Shown: positions 19,709-29,123 of the stretch, piece by piece
Position numbering within the stretch: the first letter of the stretch is position 1
Layout of the letters: each line of letters opens with the position of its first letter
DNA from: Chitinophaga rupis
GTDB taxonomy: Bacteria > Bacteroidota > Bacteroidia > Chitinophagales > Chitinophagaceae
Assembly (NCBI RefSeq): GCF_900109685.1
Contig: NZ_FOBB01000002.1
Coordinates: 1,110,085 to 1,174,084, forward strand
Direction: 5' to 3'
Length of the DNA: 64,000 nt
Made by a program: the position numbers and the translations under genes
The notes under the pieces: model-generated
Seen by the model: only the letters and a program-made list of their open reading frames with translations
The model's database searches: none
What the model was told of the DNA's origin: nothing

Positions 19709-22700
19709 TTAAAAACTAAGGGTAACGCCCCCGGTAATGGTTTTTGCATTCGGGTAAGAGCCAAAGTCAATACCCTGCCGCAGATCGCCCGCATCGGAAT
19801 TAGCTTCCGGATCTATGCCGCTGTAACCGGTAAAGGTGAGCAGGTTAGTGGCGCTTACAAATACTTTAACGCCCAGTACATTTTTTATCCTTGACTTAGG
19901 TATATCGTAAGACAGGCTCACGTTCTTCAGCCGCAGAAAATCTGCTTTTTCCAGGAAACGGGTGCTTTGCGTAAAGTTCCGGTTAGTGGTGCTGAAGGCA
20001 GGGATATCCGATGTTTCATTAACGCCGGGGATGTAACGGTCTTTGATCTCCGTTAGCGTAGCTTCCCTTGCATCGCCGCCGTAGTACATGGCAGCGGCTT
20101 TATTATAATTCAGCTTATCAAATCCAAACAGGCCCTGGAACATCAGGTTCAGGGTAAAGGACTTGTAGGTAACTGTATTGTTCCAGCCAATGGAAGTGCG
20201 GGGAATGCCCGTGCCTATTACGCCGTAGTCATTGGCATCTATCAGGCCGTCACTATTCAGATCCTGGTAGCGGGAATCTCCGGCCTTGGCGCCATATTCT
20301 GCTGCCTTTGCATCGCCCGGTTTCCAGGTGCCCAGGTAAGTAAGGCCCCAGATGGCGCCCAGCGGCTGCCCCGGCATTACCACAAACTCTGATTGCGGTG
20401 ACATGCCACCGCCTATTTTACGGGTGTTTGGATCAAAGATCATTTTTTTACCTGCACCTATGTATATCACCTTGTTCTTAATGAGCGATACATTCAGCGA
20501 GGTATTCCAGTTAACAGCGCCTTTGTCTATTACAGCGGCATCCACTGAAAGCTCCCAGCCTTTGTTCTGCACTGTACCAACATTGCGGGTAATGGTATTA
20601 CCGCCCAGATAGAGGGGCAGGGTTTCATTCAGCAGCAGGTCGCGCGTTTCTTTTACAAAATAATCTGCTGTAAGATTTACACGGTTGTTAAAAAGGCCCA
20701 CATCCAGCCCTGCATTTTTTTGCTCAGTGGTTTCCCATTTAAGATCAGGGTTACCAATGTTGCCCAGCACAATACCGTTCAGGAAAGTGCTGTTGGTAAA
20801 GGAGGCTATCCTGTTGGAGTAGGATGAAAAAGTACTATATGGATTAATACCCTGGTTGCCTGTTAAACCCCAGCTGCCGCGCAGCTTCAGGGTGCTAAGC
20901 ACAGGCACATCCTGCATAAACGGTTCGTTGCTGATCACCCATCCTGCTGACACAGAAGGAAAATAACCGTACTTACTATTGCCCTGGAACTTGGAAGAAC
21001 CATCGCGCCGGAAGGCGCCGGATACGAGGTATTTATCTTTATAGCCATAGTTAACACGGCCTATCAGCGAGAACAGCCCCCATTTTGAATAACCCGAGCC
21101 GGGACTGCCGGGCGTACCTAATGCCAGGTTATTCCACTGAAAGTTTTCATATGTAAGGTTGGATGCACCGGCAGATACATAGTTGTACGTAGATTGCTGG
21201 TATTCCGCCACTGCTGTAACATCCAGGCTATGCACATTATTAAATAAGCGGCGATAGTTAAGGGTGTTGGTATTCTGCAGCCTTATCTCTTTATTAGAGC
21301 GGTAGCTGCTGGTAGCAGTGCCGCCATTGGTAACCTTGCCTGCAAAGCTCTTATTATCATAATCAAGATAGTTGACGCCATACTGCAGGTTATAGCTCAG
21401 GCCGGGCAACAGCTCAAAACGGAAGCCGCCTATCATGTTAGCCAGCATTCTTTCTGTTACTGCCAGCCGGTCGGTAGTTAATGCTACCGGGTTGTAGAAA
21501 AGAGAACCTACGGGATCACTGACGGTATAGCTGCCATTAGCCTGCCGTACGGGTACAGTAGGCGACCAGGTAATAGCCTGCGCTAATGGACTGCTAGGGC
21601 CGTCTGCCGGTATATCTACATTCTGCGCAGAGCTGTAAGAGCCGGTAATGTTCAGGAAAGTAGAGATGCCTTTGGCCAGGTTGGCGTTGATGTTAGACCT
21701 TACAGTGTAACGTTTGTAGAATGAATTATTGATCACGCCATCCTGATCCAGGTAGTTGCCGGAAATAAAGTAACTGGATTTATCATTACCGCCGGAAAGG
21801 CTCAGTAAATATTCCTGGCTGGGCGCTGTGCGGAAGACCTCATTCTGCCAGTTGGTGCCGCCTTTTGCACGGTAGTCTGCTACCTGCGCATCTGTAAACG
21901 GTTTAGTGGTACCTACGGCTGCGGCATGTGCATTGGCCGTTTCCGCAAAGTCGCCGGCATTCAGCAGGTCCAGTTTTTTGATAACGGTGGCGGATGAGTA
22001 ACGGCTGGTAAAGTTCACCTTTAAACCGCCCTTGCTGCCTTTTTTAGTGGTAATTATGATTACGCCATTGGATCCGCGGCTACCGAAAAGGGCAGTGGCA
22101 GAGGCATCTTTCAGCACCTGAATGGATTCAATATCGTCCGGGTTAATGGAAAAAAATTCCGCGCCTACAAAACCATCCACTACATACAGCGGGCCATTAT
22201 CCCCATTAATGGAGTTGGAGCCGCGTATGCGGATCCTTACGCTACCACCCGGAGAGCCGGCTGCATTGGTTACCTGCACACCAGCGGCCCTGCCCTGTAA
22301 CACCTGGTCAAGGCGGTTCACCGGCTGATCTTTGAACGCAGCAGCTGAAACAGATGTAATGGAATTGGTAAGCGCGCCTCTTTTCTGTTCGCCATAACCT
22401 ACCACCACCAGCTCATTCATGTTGGAGGCGGAAGGTTGCAGCGTAACAGATACTTCATTTTTACCGGATACCGGTATCTCTTCTTTATTATAGCCTATGG
22501 ATGAAACAATCAGTATGGCGTTGCCGGCAGGTACGGTGATGGAATATTCACCGTTTTCATTGGTTACCACACCGCGGGTGGTGCCTTTCAGCTGTACGGT
22601 TACACCGGGCAGCGGCTCGCCTTTTTCATTGGTGATGCGGCCTTTTATTTCCTGATCCGGCGGTACAATTTCAGCGGGCGCCTGCAGCGCTTTGCGTTTA

Positions 22701-23071
22701 ATAATGATCACTTTATCCGAGATGCTGTAGGTAAGCGGCTGCCCCTGAAAGCAGGCATCCAGTGCCGTTTGCAGGGAGGCATTCTTCAGCTCCAGGCTCA
22801 CTTTCGGCAGGTGCTGCAGCTGTTCATCCGTATATAGGAAGGCATAGCCGGTTTGCTTCCGGATCTCTTTAAACGCCTGGTCCAGGGAAATATTCCGTTG
22901 CGAAAGGGTAACTGTTTGTGCATACCCGGCCGCATGTACCTGCAGCAGGGTAATGGTCATCAAAAGCACCGTTAATTTCATGATCAGGAATGTTTTTACT
23001 AATAATCGTGGAAATGTTTTGCCCCACGCGAGCCTTCTTAGCCCGCTTTGGGAAAAAAGCGTCAATTGCAT
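19709..23071 (-). CDS. SusC-like TonB-dependent receptor with STN domain
   Basis: The 1120-residue outer-membrane transporter has a long N-terminal leader with its hydrophobic core at 31-51, STN domain at about 70-122 (the fold that signals to FecR), a CarboxypepD_reg domain at about 142-225 (IKGRITNEKGEPLPGVTV), a TonB-plug (VVVGYGEQKRGALT, then VYVVDGF-like residues) and a 22-strand barrel ending in the aromatic TITGGVTLSF. An internal ATG (Met31, MKLTVLL) is an alternative start. With the upstream FecR and ECF sigma genes, the STN domain implies trans-envelope induction by the imported glycan. Substrate is probably a beta-glucan, judged from the GH16 gene. Confidence 0.95.
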   Translation of the reverse strand: MQLTLFSQSGLRRLAWGKTFPRLLVKTFLIMKLTVLLMTITLLQVHAAGYAQTVTLSQRNISLDQAFKEIRKQTGYAFLYTDEQLQHLPKVSLELKNASLQTALDACFQGQPLTYSISDKVIIIKRKALQAPAEIVPPDQEIKGRITNEKGEPLPGVTVQLKGTTRGVVTNENGEYSITVPAGNAILIVSSIGYNKEEIPVSGKNEVSVTLQPSASNMNELVVVGYGEQKRGALTNSITSVSAAAFKDQPVNRLDQVLQGRAAGVQVTNAAGSPGGSVRIRIRGSNSINGDNGPLYVVDGFVGAEFFSINPDDIESIQVLKDASATALFGSRGSNGVIIITTKKGSKGGLKVNFTSRYSSATVIKKLDLLNAGDFAETANAHAAAVGTTKPFTDAQVADYRAKGGTNWQNEVFRTAPSQEYLLSLSGGNDKSSYFISGNYLDQDGVINNSFYKRYTVRSNINANLAKGISTFLNITGSYSSAQNVDIPADGPSSPLAQAITWSPTVPVRQANGSYTVSDPVGSLFYNPVALTTDRLAVTERMLANMIGGFRFELLPGLSYNLQYGVNYLDYDNKSFAGKVTNGGTATSSYRSNKEIRLQNTNTLNYRRLFNNVHSLDVTAVAEYQQSTYNYVSAGASNLTYENFQWNNLALGTPGSPGSGYSKWGLFSLIGRVNYGYKDKYLVSGAFRRDGSSKFQGNSKYGYFPSVSAGWVISNEPFMQDVPVLSTLKLRGSWGLTGNQGINPYSTFSSYSNRIASFTNSTFLNGIVLGNIGNPDLKWETTEQKNAGLDVGLFNNRVNLTADYFVKETRDLLLNETLPLYLGGNTITRNVGTVQNKGWELSVDAAVIDKGAVNWNTSLNVSLIKNKVIYIGAGKKMIFDPNTRKIGGGMSPQSEFVVMPGQPLGAIWGLTYLGTWKPGDAKAAEYGAKAGDSRYQDLNSDGLIDANDYGVIGTGIPRTSIGWNNTVTYKSFTLNLMFQGLFGFDKLNYNKAAAMYYGGDAREATLTEIKDRYIPGVNETSDIPAFSTTNRNFTQSTRFLEKADFLRLKNVSLSYDIPKSRIKNVLGVKVFVSATNLLTFTGYSGIDPEANSDAGDLRQGIDFGSYPNAKTITGGVTLSF

Positions 23072-23137
23072 ACATTTGTATGGTTTGGGTTGATAATGAA
23101 AATTGCCGTAAGCGATTGTAATTACAGGCCTGAATTG

Positions 23138-23164
23138 ACCGGGGGCGCCGCGAACGCTCCCGGT
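23138..23164. other. GC-rich hairpin in the leader of the susC gene
   Basis: ACCGGGGGCG (23138-23147) and CGCTCCCGGT (23155-23164) can form a 10-bp stem with a T.G pair on the plus strand, followed there by eight T. The genes on both sides are on the minus strand, where the hairpin sits about 70 bases upstream of the susC start and is preceded by an A run. It could be a remnant terminator or a structured leader in the susC message. Confidence 0.55.
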
Positions 23165-23261
23165 TTTTTTTGCCTTTACTAAAACTAAATGGGTGTAGGA
23201 ATAAACATTAAGGACTCATGTGTTCAGTTTTTTAACGTAGCATTTTTTTAAGTGGCATAGA

Positions 23262-24488
23262 TTATGGCGATACGATCAGCTGTTTTCCCTTTATTTCAAA
23301 GTGTACTTCGCCGGTTAGCTCCATCATTTTTAATACCTGTGATACGGGCACATTCCTGGGTATGATGCCCCGGAAGTGCGCAGCCACGGGCGCTTTGTAA
23401 ACCACCTCCACATCGTACCAGCGGGCTATGAGCCGCATGGCGGAGGTAATGTCGTTGCCTTCCAATTGTATAAAGCCGTTCTTCCAGGCTACTGCTTCTT
23501 CTGTATTTGTATTGTCCTGTAAGGTGAGTGTGCGTTGTTGTTTATCCAGGCTGGCGCCCTGGCCGGGACGCAACTGTTTGCTGCTGCCATGGCTGTTTAC
23601 GCGTACGGCGCCTTCCAGCAGGGTGGTTCTTACCTGCTGCTCATCTTCATACGCCATAATGTTGAAATGGGTACCCAGCACAGCTACCTGCATACTATCC
23701 GGACTGCCGCCGGTATGGGTAAGCACATTTACCCGGAAAGGTTTACCGGCATTGGCTGCTACTTCAAAATAGGCTTCGCCGTTCAGCTCTACCAGCCGAT
23801 TGGCGCCGGTAAATGCAGTGGGATATTTTAAGGTGCTGGCGGCATTCAGCCATACTTTGGTGCCATCCGGTAAGGTTACCTGGAACTGGCCGCCGCGTGG
23901 CGTGCGCAGGGTATTGTATTGTGTAAGCGCTGTGCTGCCTGCTGTTTGCTGTGTGTAGGTAAGCTGTCCGGCACCGGGTTTGGAAACCTTTGTATTGCCT
24001 TGCTGCGCTAGCACGCCATTGGCGGTGCTATCCAGCGGTACCTGGGTGCCATCTGCCAGGATCAGCACTGCTTTGTTGCCACCGGGAGCAACATCGTGGG
24101 CAGGCGCCGGCGTAACAGTAGCCAGCGGGGCAGGAGCGGGCTTTTGTAATAACCAGTACGCCCCTCCGGAGAGCAGTACGGCACCGGTTATAACAGCTGC
24201 TGCCATCCACCCGCGCCGGCGTTGTGGCAGCGGTATTACGTTGCCTGCAGTCGTTTCCTCCGGGCGGTCGGCTGCCAGTATATTATTGGCTACCTGGTCC
24301 CAGTAGGCCTCATCATATTCTGCTGTTCCGGGTGGAAGATCTTTGCGCAGCAGCATTTCCACCAGGCGGGCAGTATCGCCGCTCTGGTCGGCCTGTACCA
24401 GGTCCGATAATTCCTGTAGCTCTGCAGCGGTAGCAGTCTGGCGCACAGCCTGTTGCAACAGGTATGCTAAACGGTCTTGTATAGACAA
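23262..24488 (-). CDS. FecR-family anti-sigma factor
   Basis: The 408-residue protein has a cytoplasmic N-terminal sigma-binding region (about 1-90), one membrane segment (about 94-113, AAAVITGAVLLSGGAYWLL), a periplasmic FecR domain (TPRGGQFQVTLPDGTKVWLNAAS, shown in part, then RLVELNGEAYFEV) and a C-terminal DUF4974 domain that contacts the STN domain. It should hold the ECF sigma factor inactive until the SusC receptor binds its ligand. It lies between the sigma gene and susC on the same strand. Confidence 0.94.
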   Translation of the reverse strand: MSIQDRLAYLLQQAVRQTATAAELQELSDLVQADQSGDTARLVEMLLRKDLPPGTAEYDEAYWDQVANNILAADRPEETTAGNVIPLPQRRRGWMAAAVITGAVLLSGGAYWLLQKPAPAPLATVTPAPAHDVAPGGNKAVLILADGTQVPLDSTANGVLAQQGNTKVSKPGAGQLTYTQQTAGSTALTQYNTLRTPRGGQFQVTLPDGTKVWLNAASTLKYPTAFTGANRLVELNGEAYFEVAANAGKPFRVNVLTHTGGSPDSMQVAVLGTHFNIMAYEDEQQVRTTLLEGAVRVNSHGSSKQLRPGQGASLDKQQRTLTLQDNTNTEEAVAWKNGFIQLEGNDITSAMRLIARWYDVEVVYKAPVAAHFRGIIPRNVPVSQVLKMMELTGEVHFEIKGKQLIVSP

Positions 24489-24623
24489 TTTGTTATGTTT
24501 TTGGATTGTTTCAATGTTAAACGTGGCAATCTCATAAACGTAGAATCCGGCATGCGGATAGTCCCCTGTATTAACAGACGCGTAAGTAAAAGATTAGGAC
24601 CTATGGACAAGAAAATTTTTTTT

Positions 24624-25217
24624 TCAGGCGGTTAGCAGCCATATGAGCAGGGTGGGAAAAAGGTAGCCGGACAGCTCCAGCTGTTTGCGGATAAACTGTA
24701 AGGACCTTACCAGGGAATTTTTTACGGTATTGGGGGAAATAGACAGCTCCCGGGCGATCTCCGGTATTTTCAGGCCCTTATCCCGGCTTAGCAGGTAAAT
24801 ACGTTTAGCCTGCGGAGGTAGCTGTGCGGCGGCAATGCTTACCTGTTTCAACATGGAATGGTAGATGATACTTTCCTCTGTAGTGCTGATGTGCTCTTCT
24901 GCCGCGGCATGGGTGCTAATGGCATCCATTACTTTATGATGCACGGCCTGTTTACGGAGGTAGGAGAATGACTGATGAAAGACAATGCGCAGCAGCCAGG
25001 AGTGCGGGTTTTCTATTTCAACCAGCTTATCACGGCTGATCCATAAGCGCAGAAAGGTTTCCTGTATAATATCGTCTGTAATGGCGGGGGCTTTGGTGAG
25101 GTGGAGGATGAGAGGGCGCAGCTCCGGAACATACCTGCGAAAGAGCAGCCGGAAAGCGGATTCGTTGCCTTCCGAGATCAGCTGGAATAGTTCCTTATCA
25201 TTATACTGTATGTGCAT
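24624..25217 (-). CDS. ECF-type RNA polymerase sigma factor
   Basis: The 197-residue protein has sigma region 2 (NESAFRLLFRRYVPEL, then DDIIQETFLRLW) and region 4 with a helix-turn-helix (IPEIARELSISPNTVKNSL). It resembles the Bacteroidota SusC-linked ECF group. It is first in the chain sigma, FecR, SusC, SusD, GH16, all on the minus strand, and should activate the locus when released by FecR. The intergenic space to fecR is 135 bases, so a separate promoter for fecR is possible. Confidence 0.94.
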   Translation of the reverse strand: MHIQYNDKELFQLISEGNESAFRLLFRRYVPELRPLILHLTKAPAITDDIIQETFLRLWISRDKLVEIENPHSWLLRIVFHQSFSYLRKQAVHHKVMDAISTHAAAEEHISTTEESIIYHSMLKQVSIAAAQLPPQAKRIYLLSRDKGLKIPEIARELSISPNTVKNSLVRSLQFIRKQLELSGYLFPTLLIWLLTA

Positions 25218-25358
25218 ACCAGTGAGACGCCTTGCGCTAAAAGTAGGAAAATTTAATTAATAATCCTTTTAAGACGACAAGGGGACTCCGCACTATAATT
25301 GGCCGCTATATTGCGGCATAATAGCAAATACGATTGTTTAACCTGTAATACATTTCTT

Positions 25359-25706
25359 ATGACCAATCAACAGTATCAACAATGCCTGGAAGCCTGCCAG
25401 GATTGTGCTACCGCCTGCCACCAATGCGCTGTGGCCTGTTTGAATGAAAAGGATGTAGAAATGCTGAAGACCTGTATCCAGCTTGATCTTGAGTGTGCCG
25501 TGATCTGTAATGCCGCTGCCACTGTAATGAGCCTGGAAGGCCGGTTCAGCGATCAGCTATGCCGCGTATGTACTGACATTTGTAATGCCTGCGCGGATGA
25601 ATGCGAAAAACATGCTCAGCAGGGCATGGAACATTGTAGAAGGTGTGCCGACATGTGTAGAAAATGTGCAACTGCTTGTGAGGAGATGGCAGCTGTAGGG
25701 CATTAA
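25359..25706 (+). CDS. Cys-rich four-helix-bundle copper-storage-like protein
   Basis: The start was placed at the ATG 25359 (115 aa), because the 20 upstream codons are not conserved-looking and the family begins MTNQQYQQCLEAC. Nineteen cysteines occur, mostly as CxxxC or CxxC pairs spaced along predicted helices (CLEACQDCATAC, CTDICNACADEC, CRRCADMCRKC). This matches the DUF326/Csp family, whose four-helix bundles hold many Cu(I) ions in their core. With no signal peptide it would be the cytosolic type. No copper transporter or regulator is adjacent; an HMA-AraC gene lies about 3.4 kb downstream. Confidence 0.85.
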   Translation: MTNQQYQQCLEACQDCATACHQCAVACLNEKDVEMLKTCIQLDLECAVICNAAATVMSLEGRFSDQLCRVCTDICNACADECEKHAQQGMEHCRRCADMCRKCATACEEMAAVGH

Positions 25707-25728
25707 GGGAAGTTATTTTGTTACGGGG

Positions 25729-25784
25729 AAGGGCGTCTCTTACCTATGTTTGAAAAGAAACATGGTTTCGAGACGCCCTTTTAG
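25729..25784 (+). terminator. Intrinsic terminator after the Cys-rich gene
   Basis: AAGGGCGTCTC (25729-25739) pairs perfectly with GAGACGCCCTT (25770-25780), followed by a short T run. A second inner helix, ATGTTT with AAACAT (25746-25751 and 25758-25763), makes the hairpin long. The remaining bases to 25984 show no gene. Confidence 0.8.
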
Positions 25785-25984
25785 GTACTGGTGGAGACCG
25801 GTTGCTGTTTAAACGATCCTAAAGTCTTCGTTTTTTTTGAGACGTCTTCTCTTGCCATCCGTTGTTCAGGCAATTCCTTCATTTACTTTTTGAGAGCTCC
25901 TCTTTTTGTTCGTCGATGTTTGTTTGTTAATGCCGGAAATAATATCTTCTTTTGGGGGTAGATTTATACAAGCAAACCACCCAA

Positions 25985-27490
25985 ATGAGATCCACATCCG
26001 CCAAACCATTGCTTTGGGCAGTATTTATTATCTACGTAATGTTGTTCTGCTTTGCCATGTACCGCCACGAGCTGTGGGGCGATGAATACCATAGCTGGAA
26101 CATTGCCAAAGCCAGTAAAACTGTGTGGGAGCTGCTCAGCAATATTCGTTATGAAGGGCATCCTCCGTTATGGTACCTGATCCTTTTTACCATCTCAAAG
26201 TTCACACATAACCTGGGCGGCATACAGGCTGTGCACCTGTGTATTGCTATCGTGGCCGTTTTTATATTGCTGCTCCATTCTGATATACCTGTTGCAAGCC
26301 GCATATGGATGCCGTTTGGCTATTACTTACTGTTCGAGTTCACGCTCTTAAGCCGGAACTATGCCATTGGCTTGCTACTGGCTTTTTGCATTTGCATGAT
26401 CATACACCGGCAGTTCCGGGGTAAGCTGCTATTGTATTACCTGCTGCTGTTCTTATTAACCAATACTCATTTGCTGGGCATATTCCTGGCCGGCAGCCTG
26501 CACCTGTACTTCTTAATATACCGCGCAGAACAAAAGGAGAAAGCCGGTTTACTGGTTTTGCATGGGGTGCTGGGGATATTGCTGGCCATTCCGGCGCTCA
26601 GCTTTGTTTTTCCGCCATCAGACAGTGTGTTAAACCCGCAATTCTTTAGCAATAAGTGGCAGCTAAAACAGCAGGCGGCCACTATTGTACTGGCGCCTTT
26701 GCGGGCACTGATGCCCATACCTGTCTGGTGGGACGGCCATTTCTGGAATACACAATTCCTGATAGGCGCACAGCGGCAATACCCGGTGTTAAAGATCGTT
26801 AACCCAATTTTATCATTAGGCTTACTGGTGCTGGTGTATTTTATACTGCGTGGTAACAAGAAAAGCCTGCTTCTGTTTGGAGTGAATTTATTGCTCACCT
26901 TTGCTACCGCTGCTATTTTTCCTTTGACCAGCGCGCGTTATGTAGGGTTTATTTATATAGGGTTTATTGTGGCTTATTGGTTGTATGCCAGTGAAACGCC
27001 TACCACTCTTGCGACGCGTAGATTGGCAGGTATACTGCTGGTTTTGCAGCTGGCAGGTGGTGCGATCGCTGTTACAAAAGATATCCGTTACCCTTTTTCA
27101 AATGCTTATAGAGCACATGGGTTATTTTCGGAAGTACCGCCCAGTGATAAAATCGTTACGGACTATTGGTGTTTGAATGTATTGTCTGCTTTTGTAGATA
27201 AGCCTTTTTATTGCGTGGACCTGGGCCAGGAAGTAACTTTTTTGAAGTGGAAGGCAGATGTGTTTAAGCCGATTGTTAATGGTGAAAGCGCTCATTATAA
27301 TGGTATGATGAAGTATATAGCAGATAATAATTTACGGTATGTGTATTTCATGACTATTTATTCGCCGGCAGCGCTGGCTAAGCTGGATCCGCAGTTTGTG
27401 GATTGTTTTAAGCTGGAGCTGATCGATAAAAGGGTAGGAGCGATAGAGAAGTATGGGGATCTGTATTTGTATAGGGTGAGGGAGAAGTAG
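25985..27490 (+). CDS. GT-C fold membrane glycosyltransferase (GT39/ArnT-like)
   Basis: The 501-residue protein, taken from the ATG 25985 (an in-frame TTG at 25952 is less likely), has about ten membrane helices. The first periplasmic loop carries the acidic pair typical of GT-C enzymes (ELWGDEYHSWN), and YEGHPPLWY follows in the second, as in PMT_2/ArnT-like proteins. Such enzymes use polyprenyl-phosphate sugars to glycosylate lipids or proteins at the periplasmic face; donor and acceptor here are unknown. The C-terminal 130 residues form a soluble domain. There is no polysaccharide-biosynthesis context, and codon use drifts towards AT at the 3' end. Confidence 0.82.
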   Translation: MRSTSAKPLLWAVFIIYVMLFCFAMYRHELWGDEYHSWNIAKASKTVWELLSNIRYEGHPPLWYLILFTISKFTHNLGGIQAVHLCIAIVAVFILLLHSDIPVASRIWMPFGYYLLFEFTLLSRNYAIGLLLAFCICMIIHRQFRGKLLLYYLLLFLLTNTHLLGIFLAGSLHLYFLIYRAEQKEKAGLLVLHGVLGILLAIPALSFVFPPSDSVLNPQFFSNKWQLKQQAATIVLAPLRALMPIPVWWDGHFWNTQFLIGAQRQYPVLKIVNPILSLGLLVLVYFILRGNKKSLLLFGVNLLLTFATAAIFPLTSARYVGFIYIGFIVAYWLYASETPTTLATRRLAGILLVLQLAGGAIAVTKDIRYPFSNAYRAHGLFSEVPPSDKIVTDYWCLNVLSAFVDKPFYCVDLGQEVTFLKWKADVFKPIVNGESAHYNGMMKYIADNNLRYVYFMTIYSPAALAKLDPQFVDCFKLELIDKRVGAIEKYGDLYLYRVREK

Positions 27491-27534
27491 GCGTTTAATT
27501 CCTGGCTACTGCACAAACTAAAAAACAGGAAGAT

Positions 27535-27972
27535 ATGACAACTAATGATGAAGCCGCGATCCGGGCGCTTGAGGACAGGTTTGTATCAGCCTTCAACGCC
27601 GGAGACATTGATGCAATGATGGAGAACTACATACCGGACAATAGTCTCGTAGTTTTTGATGTTGTGCCGCCAAGGCAGCATCTTGGTGCTGATGAATATC
27701 GCAAGGCCTGGGAGGGTTTCTTCACGCACTTCAAGGGTACGCCGAAGATCGCTATTACTGATCTCAGCATCACCGTGGATGGCAACCTCGGATTCAGTCA
27801 CAGCATTCAGCGGGTTACGGGTACTGATATGCAGGGACATACGATTGACCGGACTGTGAGGGTTACGGATGGTTATCGTAAGATCAGGGGTAAATGGCTG
27901 ATTGTGCTGGAACATGTTTCGGTGCCGGTGGATCTGAAGACTGGTAAGGCAGATGTGAGTTCGAAGCCATAA
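27535..27972 (+). CDS. SnoaL-like / DUF4440-type NTF2-fold protein
   Basis: The 145 residues form one NTF2-like domain: N-terminal helices (IRALEDRFVSAFNAGDIDAMM), the NSLVVFD strand, and a C-terminal sheet (TVRVTDGYRKIRGKWLIVLEH). The family has small hydrolases, isomerases and binding proteins, so the reaction cannot be assigned. It lies 44 bases after the glycosyltransferase gene, perhaps in the same transcript. Confidence 0.82.
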   Translation: MTTNDEAAIRALEDRFVSAFNAGDIDAMMENYIPDNSLVVFDVVPPRQHLGADEYRKAWEGFFTHFKGTPKIAITDLSITVDGNLGFSHSIQRVTGTDMQGHTIDRTVRVTDGYRKIRGKWLIVLEHVSVPVDLKTGKADVSSKP

Positions 27973-27985
27973 TGGAACATTCCCA

Positions 27986-28240
27986 TCATGCCGGCCTTGC
28001 GATTCCATAATTCCCGGATATATTTTTTGAATGAGTTCTGACATAATTCCGCATCTGACCTTTAAGTGTATCAAAATATTCTGTAAGATCAGCAGACGAG
28101 ACCTCATGATCCATTTTGTTGGAAAGGAATAAAGGCGTTTCATCCAAAAATGTATACAGCTCCGGGTAGTTCATTCCCATTTCTGTAGTAACACGAATGA
28201 TGGCCTGCATTAATTGTTTTTTTGAAAACGTATTATTCAT
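27986..28240 (-). CDS. Small hypothetical protein (84 aa), operonic with DUF1003 gene
   Basis: An 84-residue soluble protein with no family I recognise. Its ATG overlaps the stop of the upstream DUF1003 gene by four bases, which supports it being a real, translationally coupled gene. It converges on the SnoaL-like gene with 13 bases between stops. Confidence 0.65.
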   Translation of the reverse strand: MNNTFSKKQLMQAIIRVTTEMGMNYPELYTFLDETPLFLSNKMDHEVSSADLTEYFDTLKGQMRNYVRTHSKNISGNYGIARPA

Positions 28241-28797
28241 AATACATGATTTTGCCTGTCAAACTTTTCATGCAATTCCTGCAAGAGCTTTATTTCTACT
28301 GATTGTACTTCCATTAAGCTTTGAAGTTGTTCCTCCATCAATAAGTCTATTTTCTGATGCAGGTTGCGTATCTCAATTTCTGATTTCAGGTTAATGAGAT
28401 AATCATTTTCAGCCCGCTTCCGGTCTATGTTTTCCTTTCTGTTCTGGCTCATCATAATAATGGGAGCCTGTAAAGCGGCCATACAGGAAAGCACTAAATT
28501 CAACAATATAAATGGGTAAGGATCAAAGGCCATTCTCTTCATAACAGCATTATTGAAGAAGATCCAAAGGGCTAAAATGATGGCGGATATAATAATAAAT
28601 TTCCAGCTGCCGCCGAATAAAGCAACTTTATCGGAAAGCTTTTCCCCCGGAGATAAGATTTCCTTTGCCGGATGTTGCAGCCGGTCAACAATTAATTTTT
28701 CTTCCTTGATGGCATCTTCGACCATCTGGCGCAGTTTTTTCTGCCGCTCGTCTTTTGAATAATTTAAATCATTCAAACTGTCAATATAATTATCCAT
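28237..28797 (-). CDS. DUF1003 membrane protein
   Basis: The 186-residue protein has a cytoplasmic N-terminal region, two closely spaced membrane helices (about 66-86 and 94-118) around the DUF1003 signature FDPYPFILLNLVLS, and a C-terminal coiled coil (about 125-180). The family is of unknown function. It is first in a two-gene unit with the 84-residue gene and is divergent from the AraC-type gene 326 bases away. Confidence 0.85.
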   Translation of the reverse strand: MDNYIDSLNDLNYSKDERQKKLRQMVEDAIKEEKLIVDRLQHPAKEILSPGEKLSDKVALFGGSWKFIIISAIILALWIFFNNAVMKRMAFDPYPFILLNLVLSCMAALQAPIIMMSQNRKENIDRKRAENDYLINLKSEIEIRNLHQKIDLLMEEQLQSLMEVQSVEIKLLQELHEKFDRQNHVL

Positions 28798-29123
28798 TTT
28801 ATGATTTTTAGTTATTACAACAATCCTCCAATGCCTTTCTGAAATGCAAGCGGATCACATCGTAAAAAGTTGAGGTTATGCGGATATTCCTGGCGGGTGG
28901 CGGTGGGTAATATATTAAATGTACCTCAAAGGTATGAACAATTACCGGGTTATGGCCAACTTACTTTATATGGAAGCTCTTTGTGCATAGTCAATTGCAT
29001 TGAAATAGCCGGGTGAGGGAATTTATGCCTATATTTGAACAGATCCTACCGGCATATCCGGTTTGCCATCCTCTCTCCCCGGCACTGTCATTTATAGTAA
29101 AAACATCTTATTAATTAAAACAC
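28798..29123. promoter_or_regulatory. Divergent intergenic region with a consensus -7 box
   Basis: No gene is seen in these 326 bases. TATATTTG at 29030-29037 matches the Bacteroidota -7 consensus TAnnTTTG exactly and points towards the regulator gene at 29124, leaving a leader of roughly 80 bases. No clear -33 element is visible. Confidence 0.5.

Noticed and set aside
23138..23172. Hairpin plus T run considered as a terminator of fecR
   Set aside because: The T run follows the hairpin on the plus strand while fecR and susC are on the minus strand.
28798..29123. Search for a small RNA or gene in the divergent region
   Set aside because: Only a -7 box is seen; no stable hairpin with T run or ORF of note.
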